Positions 1-11,385 of a stretch of DNA of 64,000 nt are shown here, piece by piece (position 1 is the stretch's first letter; every line of letters begins with the position of its first letter). The DNA comes from Coix lacryma-jobi var. lacryma-jobi. Its lineage: Eukaryota; Streptophyta; Magnoliopsida; Poales; Poaceae. The stretch spans positions 23,824,278-23,888,277 of the forward strand of contig CM019825.1 in assembly GCA_009763385.1 (NCBI GenBank), given 5' to 3'. A program made the position numbers and the translations under genes. The notes beneath the pieces are model-generated. The model was not told the DNA's origin. It was given only the letters and a program-made list of their open reading frames with translations, and ran no database searches.

Positions 1-5
1 CCCAC

Positions 6-617
6 GTGCCTGATGAGGACGTCATCTCAGCGTTCCTCGCGGGCACGACATGCCAAGAGCTAGTTCATGAGCTAGGACGCTACCGTCCCAGGACGGTCGA
101 GGACCTGATGGATCGTGTCACCAGCTTTGCCTCAGGCGACGAGGCAGTGGGGGCCTTCTTTGGCCGTTCCACAGACAAAGGTAAGGCGGTGACCGCGCCG
201 GAGGGCTCGAACAAGGGCAACGACGCCAAGAACGACAACAATAACAGCAATAAAAGAAGAAGAACAAACGCAAAGGTCAGAAGGCGAAGCGCGACGCCAA
301 ATGACGACGACGACGAAGAGGTGCTCGCAGGCGCCCTCGAGCCTAAGAAGCCCCGAGGCCCCCCTGACGGGGCCGTTTTCGACCAGATGCTCGAGGACCC
401 CTGCACTTATCACAGGGGCCCCGTAAATCACAAGTTAAAGGACTGTCGACTGTTGAAAGGCTACTACTCCAAGCTCGGCGATAAGAAAGAAGACGCACCT
501 AAGGGCAAGGATAACAATCGGCGCGATGGTGGGGACGCGGACGGCAACTTCCCCCCGGTGCGCGACTGCTACATGATCTACGGGGGCCGACCGTCGGGCT
601 CTCAGCTCGAGAAATAA
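6..617 (+). pseudogene. gag: Element A gag, C-terminal part
   Basis: This open stretch of 203 codons is cut by the window edge, so the ATG at 6 is internal. It starts with a capsid-like helical segment (FLAGTTCQELVHELGRYRP), runs through a Lys/Arg/Asn/Asp-rich linker, and ends with a Cys-His cluster of form C-x2-H-x5-H-x4-C (CTYHRGPVNHKLKDC, about residues 133-147). That cluster is typical of Tat gag proteins and would act in RNA packaging inside the virus-like particle. The stop at 615-617 is followed in another frame by the usual linker into the protease, so a frameshift separates gag from pol here. Confidence 0.75.
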
Positions 618-1227
618 AGAAGGAGCGCCGGGAGATCTTTGCACTCGGCCACGATGCCCCCCGGTATCTTGACTGGTCTGATGCGCCGATCACGTTCGAC
701 CGTGACGACCATCCGGACCGTTCATAAACCCGGGGGGCGTACCCCCGTCGTCGTCGACCCCATCATCGTCGACGTACGGTTCTCCAATGTGTTGATGGAT
801 GGGGGCTCGAGCCTCAACATCATATTACCTCGAGACCCTCGACCTCCTGAGGATTTCAAAGGGTCAGCTCCGACCAGCGTCGGGGGGTTCCACGGAGTCG
901 TACCAGGGAAGAAGGCCCACCCCTCGGGCGCATCGACCTGCCGGTTTGCTTGGCACGCGGACAACGCGCAAGATTCAGCTTCCAGGTTCACCTTCAATAA
1001 TTAACATACCACGATCATTTGGTTTGGCACGCCGGCTAACTCCGCCAGGGACGCTCACCTTCGAGGTGGTTGGATTCCAAGGGACCTACCACGCCATCAT
1101 CGGCCGGCCAGGCTACGCCAAGTTCATGGCGGTTCCCAACTACACGTACTTGAAGCTCAAAATGCCGGGGCCAAAAGGGGTCATCACCGTCGACACATCC
1201 TACGAGCACGCGTACCACTGCGGACGT

Positions 1228-1261
<34 letters not shown>

Positions 1262-1330
1262 GGAAGCGTCGAGCGGCGGGAGGCAAAGCGATCCAGCTCG
1301 ACCTCGTCGAGGCCCTAGCCGCCCCCTGAG
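618..1330 (+). pseudogene. pro: Element A protease region, frameshifted
   Basis: Two overlapping frames (639-1004, 799-1329) together cover an aspartic protease-like domain. The motif VLMDGGSSLNII at about 786-822 sits where the catalytic D-T/S-G is expected; here it reads D-G-G, as is common in Tat elements. The flap side is visible downstream (TFEVVGFQGTYHAIIGRPGY, about 1053-1110). The protein would cleave the Gag-Pol polyprotein. The reading frame changes at least twice, and the region ends in a run of 30 C bases at 1230-1259, so the domain is broken. Confidence 0.65.
1230..1259. repeat. Poly(C) tract of 30 bases
   Basis: Thirty consecutive C bases lie between the protease and RT regions of element A. 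Coding sequence resumes after it (GGKAIQLDLVEALAA in one frame). It is either a replication-slippage expansion or an assembly artefact; homopolymers of this length are often mis-sized. Confidence 0.9.
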
Positions 1331-1390
1331 CCACCGAGGAGGCCTCGAAGCGAAGCGCCACGCTGGCACCTTCGAGTCGCCGAGCACGCC

Positions 1391-2617
1391 TTGGAAATCC
1401 AGGCCGGGTCCAGACCGGTGAAGCAACGCCTGCGCCGCTTCGACGAGGAGAAGCGCAGGATCATCGGCGAGGAGGTGCACAAGCTTTTGGCGGCCGGGTT
1501 CATCAAGGAGGTATTTCACCCAGAGTGGCTAGCTAACCCTGTACTAGTTAGGAAAAAGAATGGAAAAATGCGGCGGATGTGTGTAGACTACACTGGTCTG
1601 AATAAAGCATGTCCAAAAGTTCCATTTCCTTTACCTAGAATTGATCAGATTGTCGATTCCACTGCGGGGTGCGAAGTACTTTCATTTCTCGATGCATACT
1701 CCGGCTACCACCAGATTAAGAAAAGAATCCGACGAACTCGCTACCTCTTTTTGTTACGCCTTTGGTATGTATTGCTACGTTACAATGCCCTTCGGCCTTC
1801 GAAACGCCGGGGCAACGTACCAACGTTGCATGCAGCATATCTTTGGCGAACACATAGGCAAAACCGTCGAGGCCTACGTCGATGACATCGTGGTTAAAAA
1901 CAAGAAAGTCGGGAACCTCATCAGCGATCTCGAGACCACGTTCGAGTGCCTCCGGGCCAAGAATGTGAGCTCAACCGAGAGAAATGTTGTTGGTGTGCCC
2001 CGGGCATGCTACTTGGCTACATTGTCTCAACGGGGGATCGAGGCCAACCCCGAGAAGAATCTCAGCAGTCACGAGGATGGGCCAATTCGAGACCTCAAGG
2101 GTGTACGAAAGTGACAGGCTGCCTAGCCGCTCTCAGCAGATTCATCCTCGAGGCTAGGGGAAAAAGCGCTACCCCTCTACCGCCTGCTGAAGAAGACGGA
2201 ACGCTTCGCGTGGACTGTCGAAGCCGAGGAGGCCTTAACCAAGTTGAAGGGGTTGCTGACTTCCGCGCCAATTCTCGTGCCTCCGCGACCAGCCAAGGGT
2301 GACGATCCCCCGAGCCCTCCTCCTCTATGTGGCCGCAACCACTCAGGTGGTCAGCGCGGTCATAGTCGTCGAGAGGCACGAGGAGGGTCATGCGTTGCCG
2401 TCCAACGACCGGTGTACTTCACCAGTGAGGTGCTCTCCGAGGCCAAGGTCCGGTACCCGCACATCCAGAAGCTGCTCTACGGCATCATCATCACGAGGCG
2501 CAAGCTCCAGCACTACTTCCTCGCTCATCCCGTAACGGTGGTGTCGTCCTTCCCCTCGGTGAGATCATCAACAATCGGGAGGCCACGGGGCGCATCGCCA
2601 AGTGGTCCGCCGAGCTA
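1391..2617 (+). pseudogene. pol: Element A reverse transcriptase and first RNase H, frameshifted
   Basis: RT blocks can be followed across three frames. The fingers segment holds GFIKEVFHPEWLANPVLVRK and MCVDYTGLNKACPK (1490-1610). The palm follows with SFLDAYSGYHQIK (about 1683-1721), then YVTMPFGLRNAGATYQRCM, then the catalytic AYVDDIVV at about 1873-1896. A frame change between HQIKK and the next block (near 1722-1735) and another near 1960 break it. At 2400-2540 the RNase H-like segment YFTSEVLSEAKVRYPHIQKL is recognisable. The intact enzyme would copy element RNA to cDNA in the particle. The catalytic YVDD is retained, but no single frame carries the full domain. Confidence 0.8.
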
Positions 2618-3190
2618 ATGGGGGAGGCCATCACCTACGCCCCGCGAAAAGCCATCAAGTCGCAAGCGTTGGCAGACTTCGTTGCTGAATGGACCGACAC
2701 TCAGCTCCCGCCGGCGCAGATTCAAGCCGAGCTCTGGACCATGTACTTCGACGGATCCCTCATGAAGACGGGGGCAGGCGCAGGCCTGCTCTTCATCTCA
2801 CCCCTCGGAGTCCACGTGCGCTACCTGCTGCGCTTGCACTTCCCGCCTCCAACAACGTCGCTGAGTACGAGCCCTCGTCAACGGGCTGCGCATAGCCCTC
2901 GAGCTTGGGGTCCGACGCCTCGACGTTCGAGGGGACTCGCAGCTCGTCGTCAACCAGGTCATGAAGGCCTCGAGCTGCATCGATCCCAAGATGGAGGCAT
3001 ACTGCGGGGAGGTGCGCAAGCTAGAAGATAAGTTCCACGGCCTCGAGCTCAACCACATAGCTCGAAAGTACAACGAGGCCGCGGACGAGCTGGCAAAGTT
3101 AGCATCCACGCGCGGCACTGTCCCCCCAGATGTCTTCTCGAGGGATATCTTCGAGCCATCCGTCAAAATCGGCCCGGGGGCTGGCTCCTC
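2618..3190 (+). pseudogene. Element A second (archaeal-type) RNase H, frameshifted
   Basis: After a tether (ALADFVAEWTD) the acidic positions of a second RNase H are visible: D in MYFDGS (about 2741-2758), E in NNVAEYE (about 2850), and D in VRGDSQLVVNQV (about 2929-2965). The end reads HIARKYNEAADELAKLAS (3055-3108). Dual RNase H domains are a known mark of Tat-lineage and some related plant Ty3 elements, which supports the classification of element A. The frame changes near 2840-2960. Confidence 0.75.
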
Positions 3191-3351
3191 GACGCCACCC
3201 CTCGAACCAGACACGGGGGCTCGACCTTCAACGCCACCCTCGAGAACGACCCCTCGACATCCGCTGAGGCGATGCAGATCGACGCACCTGCCTCTTCGTC
3301 ATCACGACCCTCGACTGGCGGACGCCCTTCCTCGACTACCTGACGCAAGGC

Positions 3352-4551
3352 GTGCTACCAGAAGACAAGACGGAGGCCCGACGCATCGCTCGAAGGGCCA
3401 AGACCTACGTCATCTACGGCGACGAACGGGAGCTGTACCGTCGAAGCCCATCGGGAATCCTTCAACGCTGCATCCCCCTCGAGGAGGGACGCAGGCTCCT
3501 CGACGACATGCACTCGGGGGCTTGCGGCCATCACGCAGCGCCAAGGACCCTGGTGGGAACGCCTTCCGACAAGGCTTCTACTGGCCAACCGCCATCGGAG
3601 ACGCCAAGCGCCTGGTCCAAGCTTGCCAAGGGTGTCAGTTTTACGCCAAGCAAACGCATCAACCCGCGCACGCCCTGCAGATGATCCCATTACTTGGCCG
3701 TTTGCCGTCTGGGGGCTCGACCTCGTGGGTCCCCTCAAGATGACAACCGGAAAGTACACGCATGTGCTCGTGGCCATCGACAATTCACCAAGTGGATCGA
3801 GGCCAAGCCCATAGGCGACCCCACCTCCGAGAAAGCCGTCGAGTTCATCGCAGACATCATGTACCGGTTTGGGGTGCCTAACGTCATCATCACCGACAAT
3901 GGCACCCAATTCACGGGCAAAAAGTTCACCAACTTCTGCGACGACAACAGCATTCGCGTACCTGGGCCTCGGTCGCATACCCTCAATGCAACGGGCAGGT
4001 CGAGCGCGCCAACGGCATGATACTCCATGGGCTGAAGCCGAGGCTGTTCAAGACCCTCAAAAATTTCGGAAAGGGGTGGGCTGCAGAGCTCCCTCGGTGC
4101 TGTGGGGCCTCAGGACTACGCCGAGTCGAGCCACCGGGTTCACTCCGTTCTTCCTAACCTACGGCGCCGAGGCCGTCTTGCCTACGGACCTCGAATACGG
4201 TCCCTCGACTTCGAGCCTACAACGAGCAAACCAACGATGAAAGGCTCGCCAACGCCAAGGACCAGCTCGAGGAGGCCCGAGACGTGGCGCTCATCAACTC
4301 CGCGCGCTACCAGCAAACACTTCGACGCTACCACGACAAGCACGTGCGCAAGAGGGACCTGGCGGTGGGGGACCTCGTGCTTCGACGGCTGCAGACAATA
4401 ATCGAGGGCGCCACAAGCTCACCCCTCCATGGGAGGGCCCATACACCGTAGCTGAGGTGCTCAAGCCAGGAACATACAAGCTCTACGACGACCAAGGGGA
4501 ATCCTGGCAAACGCGTGGAATATATCTCAGCTACGTCGCTTCTACCCTTAA
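3352..4551 (+). pseudogene. int: Element A integrase, frameshifted
   Basis: The N-terminal HHCC zinc finger is present across two frames (H in DDMHSGACGHH; C-x2-C in CQGCQFYAK, about 3626). Core residues are visible as D in WGLDLVGPLK (about 3712) and D in VIITDNGTQF (about 3885). The C-terminal part includes GTYKLYDDQGE (about 4472-4504) and ends LRRFYP with TAA at 4549-4551. The protein would insert the cDNA into the genome. At least four single-base shifts interrupt it. No chromodomain follows, as expected for a non-chromovirus. Confidence 0.75.
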
Positions 4552-5089
4552 AGGCCTCGAGGCCTCATTCATTTTGTTGCTTTGTACAAACACGCCCAAA
4601 ATGAATGAACAAACTCGTGCATTGTCTTTCATTTTGCTTAGCAACTTAAGGTAGCCTCGACCCTGCCTGCTCAGGGTCGAGCCTCCCTCGGGGGCTGACG
4701 GGGGGACCCCCCCCCAGACTCCGGAAAAAACGCGTTTTCTTTTCAAAAATTCGACCTCATCTCGACTCGCCTCGAGTGAACTAGCGACGTCTAAATCCTA
4801 AATACCTCGAGCCTCCCAAGGGTCGGGGGCGTCGACGTAGACGGCCACCTACGCCCCGGGCTACGGTACCCTACCTACGCCTCCCCTCGAGGGGCTCGCG
4901 ACGTATCGAAGGAACACAGACTAATAGGCAAAACTCGAGCTTGCAACAAAGAGAATGGTCAAACGCATTTGAAAAGAAAACAACTCCTTTAAACAAACAA
5001 GTCATATATACATACGGGTCTCGACGGACCCTCATTCATGTCATAAAATTCTTACAGGGGCCTCGACGCCCAAATTTGGCACGCAGGCC
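4552..5089. other. Element A spacer between pol and the antisense gene
   Basis: No ORF of interest. It contains a purine/G-rich CTCGGGGGCTGACGGGGGG stretch at about 4687-4705, which resembles the polypurine tract used in this lineage, and an imperfect direct repeat of AAAATGAATGAAC-type sequence at 4560-4640. It separates the convergent 3' ends of pol and the antisense gene. Confidence 0.5.
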
Positions 5090-8000
5090 CTAATCTTCGT
5101 CGGTATGATACTCCTCCCCGAGGTCTTCCACGGCGGGCTCAGCCTCGACACCCGAGCTAGAGGGAGGAGGGTCCTCGACACCGCTGCTGGCGTCAGGAGG
5201 CAGCACGTCCTCCTCGAAGATCTTCGCGAGTGACGTCCCCGGCCTCTCCATCTTCTCCAAGATTTTGTCGACACGGCGGTTGTTCCACTCCTCGTCCTTC
5301 CCCTCGATCTCGATGAAGCCATTGGCGACAACGTGGACCGGGAAGCGGAAGCCGAGCGGACGACCGCGAGCGTCTGCTTGACGCCATGGTGGAGAGCTTG
5401 CCGGACACGGTCCCGCGCCGCTACGTCGAGGAAGCACAAGGCGTCGACCAAGGCGTCGCCTCGGGCCACCGCACCTTCTGCCGCAGCCACCGGAGGAACA
5501 CCCCACATGGAGCCGAGCCGGTCGAGGGAAGTGCGAGCCCGCTCCGCCACCATCGTCTCGTCTTGGAGTTGGTCCAAGAGAGCCTGGTTCGTCCCGCGGA
5601 GCTCCTCGACCGTCTTCTCGACCCCTGCGCAACGAACGAGGAAGAGTGAGACTGCGGCGTAACAAAAAACTTCGAGGCCCAACAAGGACAAGGTGTAAGC
5701 CTCACCATCGCAATGTTGCCCCAGTGCGGCGAGGTCGCTGGTAAGGCCCTCAGCGCGCTGCTCGAGCCTGCGCTTCTCGGCCAGCATGAGGAGCTTCTCG
5801 GACCTAAGCTCCTCGACCAGCTTGCCCGCCTCCACGAGGGCCAGATCCTTTCGGATCACCTCCTGCCGCGCCGCCCCCTCGGCAGCTCGGGCGGTGGCGA
5901 CACCGCTCTCGGCGTCTTCGGCCTCCCTCTTCGCGCCTCCGCTGCGGACCGAGCGGCGGCGGCATCGCGTTGAGCATCTTCAGCCTCTTTCTCGCCGCCT
6001 CCGCTGCGGTGGGCGGTGGTGGCGCCTCGCCTCGGGCGTCAGCGGCCTCCTTCTTCGCCGCCTCAGCTTCAGCCCGGGCGGAGGTGGCCTCGCTTCGGGC
6101 GTCCGCGGCCTCCTTCCTCGACGCCTCGAGAGCGGCGGCGGCCTCCTCCTTGGATCGAGCGACCTCACCTCGAGCCGCCCGGACCTCCGCCTCCGCCTCG
6201 TTGAGCCGGCTCGCCATTTGGGCGTTCCGGCTCAGCTCAGCGCGGAGATCTTGAAGCTCCGCCTCAGCCCTCGCGAGGGCGGCCGACACCTGTGCGGACC
6301 GGCCCGCCTCCTCAGAGCAGGACCCTCGCCTCCGCCATGAGCTCGGCCACCTCGGAAGATGGAGCACCTCGCGCGGGGCCCCGGGCCGGTTGCTCGACGG
6401 GACCATGGCAAGGGACGGGCTCGGCGCGTCGGGAAACGGCCATGACTGGTCGGTGCTCGATGCGGCAGATCCTCCTCCGCCGAGGCCCCTGGGGCGCCGG
6501 CGGCACGGGCGGGTCCGTCGGTCCTGTCGTCGCTCGGCCTCCGCTGGTGCCCTCGCTCCGGCGCTCGAGCGGCGGCGACGATCGAAAGAAGGCTCGACCC
6601 CGGGCCCTCTTCCCTGGCCGGGTCCTCCGGCGTCTTGTCAGCGCTAGCCGGCGCCTCGGGCGCCTCCACCATCGTCAAGCCCGCGGCGAGGAGCGGCCCC
6701 TGCTCCAGCTCGTTCAGGAGGTCCTCCACCGTCGGCTCCTTCTCCGCCAACGCCTCTCCCCCCTTTCCCTCCTCCGCAGCCCGGCTCGTGTCGGTCGGGG
6801 CCTCGAGGGGCGCAGTCTCCTCGGCCCAGACACCGGCGGGGCCGTGCTCGCCCCAGGCGCTTCCCCCGGAACAGCCGTCGTGGTGGGGGGAAGGGTGGCG
6901 CTCCCAACTGGCGCCATCGCGGAGGAGGAGGAGGAGGGGGAGGAGGCAGCGCCTCAGTGGGCGTGGTAGTGGCGGGCTCGATGCCGTAAGCTGCGGCCCC
7001 TGCAATACGAGATGACAGTGATATCAGAACCAGGAAGGATGCCTCGACCCCTGTGGTCGATGGCGACGGCCTCACCAAAATTCGCGACGATCATCTGGCT
7101 CCTCGAGCCATGGCAGCTCGAGCCTTCTCCAGCCAAGCGGCTTCTCTAGCGGAGGAAGGTGCCATACCTCGAGGTGCTTGTGCCTCGACGGGGCTCGAGG
7201 TCTTGGCCCGCTTGGACGCAGCGAGGTCCACCTCCGGTAGGAGCGCTTCCCCTGAGAAACCAGAGATGGCATGCATCATCAAAAGTAAAGAGGTAAAGCC
7301 TCACTACCGACGAGATCCAAGAAAATTACTCACCCAAAGCGGCGGCTGGGCTTCTTCCCGGAATCGCCGGACCCACTCGGGGGCTTCGAGCCCACCCCAC
7401 GGCTCGAGCCCTGCGCCTGGGCCGTCTCCACAGGGCTGGGATGGGGGGAGGGCTCCCGACGCCTCCCGTGGCTCGACCTCGAGGGAGAGCCCTCCTTCCG
7501 CCCCACATCGCGGGAGGGCGACCGTACCTCCCTCGTGCTGTCGTCGTGGCGCCTGCCCCGGCGCGGGCTCCGGACCTGCTCCGCGCTTCGCGCCCTCCCG
7601 CGTCCGCTTCTGTGTCCCGGCGGCGGTGCGGCGATGGACTCCGGGGACGCTCACGCCCCTGGTCACGAGACGCCCGGGGGCTCCCTCCCCGACGCTCGTG
7701 ATGGTGCGGGCTCGACGCCTCCTCCTGACGCCCGCTCCTCCGCGGGCTCGACCCCGACCTCGATGGCTCGCGGCGGTCGGACCCGGAGCCCCTCCCGATG
7801 TGGTCACTGCCCCTCGAGGCTCGGCCCTTCTCGAGACCTCCCGCCTGGGCTGACGCGGGGGCGGCCTCCGTTGGTGCTGTGGCGGAGGCGCTCCGGGTTC
7901 GGGGCTTCCTCACGACGGGGGCACGTCCGGCACGGAGCTCGACGGACCTCGGGCCCCCGACGAGGCAGGGATCGGCGCCGCCTTCCGCGGCTGCGTCCCG

Positions 8001-9418
8001 CGCGACCCCTTCGCGGGGGGACCTCCAGTATACCCTCCTGCACAGAGGAGCGGTCAGCCCTGACGTCGACGACCCCCGCGCGCCTCAGACGCGCATCCAT
8101 CCCCTCGTCGTCACTCTCCTCCTCGTCGTCACTCTCCTCCTCCGAGCTCGAGGAGCTCAGCTCGGGGGACCCATCTCCAGGCTGCCGGTTGCGACGAGCC
8201 TTCGCCAGCCTCTGCTCCCGAGCCGAGCGACGCAAGTTTTGTTTTTCTCTTTCTTCTTTTGGCATCCTTGCTCTCCTGTCTTTCTGAGCAGAGAGGCGCC
8301 TCACCTGGGTATCCGCGGCGTCCTCCCTCACCGGGGGCCTCGACGCACGACAAGTAAACGCCCCCTGCAAAAAGAAGAAGCGTGACGAGACAAACCACAA
8401 GAAGAATGCACAAGGTTCGGAGAAAGAGAAGGGGGAGGAGGCTCGGGACAGCTTAGCTCGAGGGGGGCTTACCAGGTCGAGACACCCCTCGTCGGGTGCC
8501 ATGGCGACCAGCTCGGTGTATTCAGGGATGAACGACCCTGGATCGTGATTGACACCCGGGAGACGCCCTCGTTCCGAGACAGCCTCTCCTCGGCCATCCT
8601 CGATCGATTTAGCGCCTCGAGCTGGGCCTTCGGCCCCATCTCGTGCATAAGAAGGGGGCGGTCCGCCAGCGGGAGAACTCTTCGCTGGTGGAACGCCCAG
8701 ATGACCGCTTGCACGGTCAACTTCCTCTCGTCCACCAGCGTCCTCATCATCTTCATCAGCGGTACAAGGTGGCGTTGCCTGTCCGCCGCGACGCCCCAGG
8801 TCCACTTCTCCGGGCGTTGGGTGAGGACACTGCCGGTGTACTGCGGAAGGAGACCGCCTTCATTCCGCAGATAGAACCAGTGGTCGTCCCACCCGGCCTG
8901 GTTGGTGGAAAGCTTGTACCGCAGGTATTCGGGGGACGGGGACATTGGCCGACGAGGTCCCGGTCCTCGCAGTGACGGCGGAGGGAGCCCATGCGCACGA
9001 GCCGCCTCCCGCTGGGCTTTAGGCCTTGATGAAGAGCTCGCCCCGGAAGAGATGAACGAACATCTCCCAGTGCGGCTCCATCTTCAGGTACCCCTCGCAC
9101 ACCGCGGCGAAGATGGCAGCGTGCGAGATTGAATTGGGGGAGAAGTGGCAGCTCCACCTCGTAGTGATGGGTCAGCGCCCGCATGAAGCGGCTCGGCGGA
9201 ACACCGAGCCCCATGCGGTGGTAGCGCGTGAAGCTCACCACGTACCCCTCCGGCGGGTGCGGCTCCGGTGCTCCGCCGACGGATGACCCACCACGCGGGT
9301 CCCTCCTCCGGGTTGGGGCGGCAGAAGCCCCTGGGCCACCAACGAGTCCATCTCGCACTGCGTCACCTTCGTCGGGCTCCAGTCTTCGGCCGGCAGCGCT
9401 TGTGTCTGGGCGGCCATG
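5090..9418 (-). CDS. Antisense gene of element A: Transposase_28-like N-terminus plus coiled coil, spliced
   Basis: The chosen start is the ATG at 9418 (GCCAGCCATGGCCG, good plant context); the first residues are MAAQTQALPAEDWSP. The N-terminal part holds a block GLGVPPSRFMRALTHHYEV (about 9210-9155), typical of the grass protein family called putative gypsy-type transposon (Pfam Transposase_28). A further block LSTNQAGWDDHWFYLRNE is near 8910-8860. Next come acidic/Ser-rich and basic regions (about 8360-7800). A long Ala/Glu/Arg heptad-rich coiled coil follows (about 6300-5720). The protein ends in an acidic tail, EEYHTDED, with the stop at 5090. Four GT-AG introns fit: 8365-8472, 7252-7333, 7000-7075 and 5635-5705. 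A TATA box lies upstream at 9561-9567. At least one frameshift in exon 1 (about 9290) breaks this copy. Antisense ORFs after pol are known in Grande/RIRE2-type elements; their function is unknown. Confidence 0.65.
5635..5705 (-). other. Putative intron 4 of the antisense gene (71 nt)
   Basis: On the minus strand the donor reads GATG/GTGAGG and the acceptor GTTGCGCAG/GGGTCG. Removal joins the coiled-coil segment ending GQHCDG to VEKTVEELRGTNQALLDQL, which continues the same helix-forming pattern. The interior is T-rich compared with its exons. Confidence 0.65.
7000..7075 (-). other. Putative intron 3 of the antisense gene (76 nt)
   Basis: Minus-strand donor TTTTG/GTGAGG and acceptor TCGTATTGCAG/GGGCC. 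Composition inside is less GC-rich than in the flanking exons. Confidence 0.55.
7252..7333 (-). other. Putative intron 2 of the antisense gene (82 nt)
   Basis: Minus-strand donor TTTGG/GTGAGT and acceptor GGTTTCTCAG/GGGAAG. The interior is AT-rich against GC-rich flanks, as is usual for plant introns. Confidence 0.65.
8365..8472 (-). other. Putative intron 1 of the antisense gene (108 nt)
   Basis: Minus-strand donor CCTG/GTAAGC and acceptor CTTTTTGCAG/GGGGCG with a long pyrimidine tract (CTTCTTCTTTTTGCAG). It separates the Transposase_28-like exon from the acidic and basic middle part. Confidence 0.7.
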
Positions 9419-9560
9419 GCTGGCGGTGGCGCGGCGCGGACCTGAGCGGCGGACGGGACGGCCGGAAAATCCCAATGACTAGCGAGAGGAGAGGGCGCGT
9501 GAAGGCTACGGCGGCGGTGAAGGCAAAGGCAAAGTAAAGGGTTCCTTTCCCCTCTTCGAT

Positions 9561-9567
9561 ATTTATA
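9561..9567 (-). promoter_or_regulatory. TATA box of the antisense gene
   Basis: The minus strand reads CCCTTATAAATATCG. The box lies about 145 nt upstream of the proposed ATG at 9418, which leaves about 110 nt of 5' UTR for a start site near 9530. Confidence 0.6.
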
Positions 9568-9568
9568 A

Positions 9569-10575
9569 GGGGAAACCCCAACGGGCGGGGTCTCCCACGA
9601 CGTAAAAAGGTAACCGCATGCATTTAATGCGCCCACCTAACCACGTCTCGAGCGCGGTTGACAGGTACACGCGGCAACATCCATCGCTCAACTACGGGGC
9701 CCTCCGCGGCCGCCGCTCCAACTTCACGTCCGCCGCCCTGGCGCCACGATCTCCACTCCCTGACGGTTTCCGCCTAAAAAGGCGCGCCCAACGGGCAGAA
9801 GGATTCCAAGCGACGAAGGCTTCTTCAGGAAGGTAAAAACGGGCCCCGGCCCTAAGTCTCGAAGCAGCGAAGGCTGGCCCTCTCGAAGAGGTTCGACAGC
9901 CGGCTTCGAGCACCCGAGTCAGGGACACCAAGGGGCGCCACTCGCGGCATCGCTCGAGGGCCAAGCCCTCGAGGCCCCTCACGTGTATCCAAGGCGGGAG
10001 CACGACGTGCAGTGAGATCCCCTCGGAGGGAGGCATCGAGCCACCGGGTCCTATCGAATGGACCCGGCACTCTGCAGACTGAGCACCCATGCTTTATGAG
10101 ATCGCCTCCGGGCTACAGTCGACCCCTATCGAACGGGGCACGAGGTCTCACTTGGATCCCCGTTACCAGCTCACCGGGAACCTCGATACTCGCCCGCTCG
10201 TGGTAGTACGAGGCATCCCCCTCGCATCCGATCGAAAGGACTCGCGGGATGACAAGCCAGGGCAACCGGCGTGCCGGACAGCTCGAAGAGCGGCCGGCCG
10301 GTTCAGCCTGGCACCCCTCGACGAAAGAGGGTCTAAAAAACTCGGGGGCTCGACACTCCCGAACCTAAAAAACGCAACTAAAACTCACACAAAAAGCCCA
10401 CGAGGGAGTCCTAACCACCCCCGTGGCCTCGGGGGCTACACCCGCGGGTGTCGCTCGCACGACACGCGCGAATCAACACAGCCGAACCCTCGAGATCCAG
10501 TTAGCCAAAACCCTCGAAATCCAAAGTCGAGAGCCCTGCTCAAGTGCAAGCACTCAAACAAGGGCTCGGGGCTAC
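9569..10575. other. Element A spacer between the antisense gene promoter and the 3' LTR
   Basis: No recognisable coding sequence. It has many CTCGAG-type words and two G-rich CTCGGGGGCT motifs (about 10339 and 10430). It ends in CAAGGGCTCGGGGCTAC (about 10558-10575) directly before the LTR, which is the usual polypurine-like context in this lineage. Confidence 0.6.
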
Positions 10576-11385
10576 TGTCGGGGGAACGCCAAAGGGGTAC
10601 CCCAATCAACGCAAAAACACAGGGTTAAACCTAGAACACCAATTAATAAACCAGCTAAGGCTAACCTCCCAAGAAAACAACCCCTCGGAGCCTGCAACGC
10701 GTGGCACACCACCAGGGAGCTTAGACTTGTCGAGACCTTACCGGCCACCTCCTGGTAGCCACCCCTCGAACCCGCAACAGCTGTGCATCGCTCCTCGGGA
10801 CCTCGCGGGGGACCTCGAGCCCTCCAGAATAGTAGCTTCCCTCGGGGCTCGTCTCGATCTAGGCCTCGGCTGGGACCTAACCTCCCACCACCCGGAGCCC
10901 TCAGGCACGGGCTCGAGCGAGTGCGCCAATTACCTTCGAAGCCCTCCACGAGGAGGAAGCTCCTGCTCCCAACCCCATACCGCGCATTTACTGCGTCCAA
11001 ATACTCCAGTCACGTCCTCTGAAGCCCGCGTGTACCCACAGTGACCAGGGGCAGAGTCCAGTCTCGTTTTCACCACAAGCATGGGCAAAAAGGTGCCAGT
11101 ACGGCACTGTTAACCCATACCCTGCACTGTGGCACGTCCCGTCACGTCTCGAGGCCCGGTTTTCCTGCTGCTCAATCGGGTTTCCCGACTTGCCCATAAC
11201 TGCAGGGACTCGAGCCCCCCGTAGGCGCCACCTCGAGGCCGGCCCGAGGTATGACAGCCCCCCTCAGCCCTGACTGCTTTCATGCTATTGGAGGACAGGT
11301 ACCCCAAGACCCGGCGGGACTATGCACGTATCGTACGTGCCGGGATGGGCGGTTCACGGCCTCCACGTCGCCACGCCTCCACGTC
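10576..11385 (+). mobile_element. Element A 3' LTR, first part
   Basis: Starts TGTCGGGGGAACGCC right after the purine-rich tract. It is interrupted at 11385/11386 by element B and continues at 30342. The terminal inverted pair TGTCGG...CCGACA closes at 30798. The rejoined LTR is about 1267 bp, a normal size for Tat elements. Confidence 0.85.
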
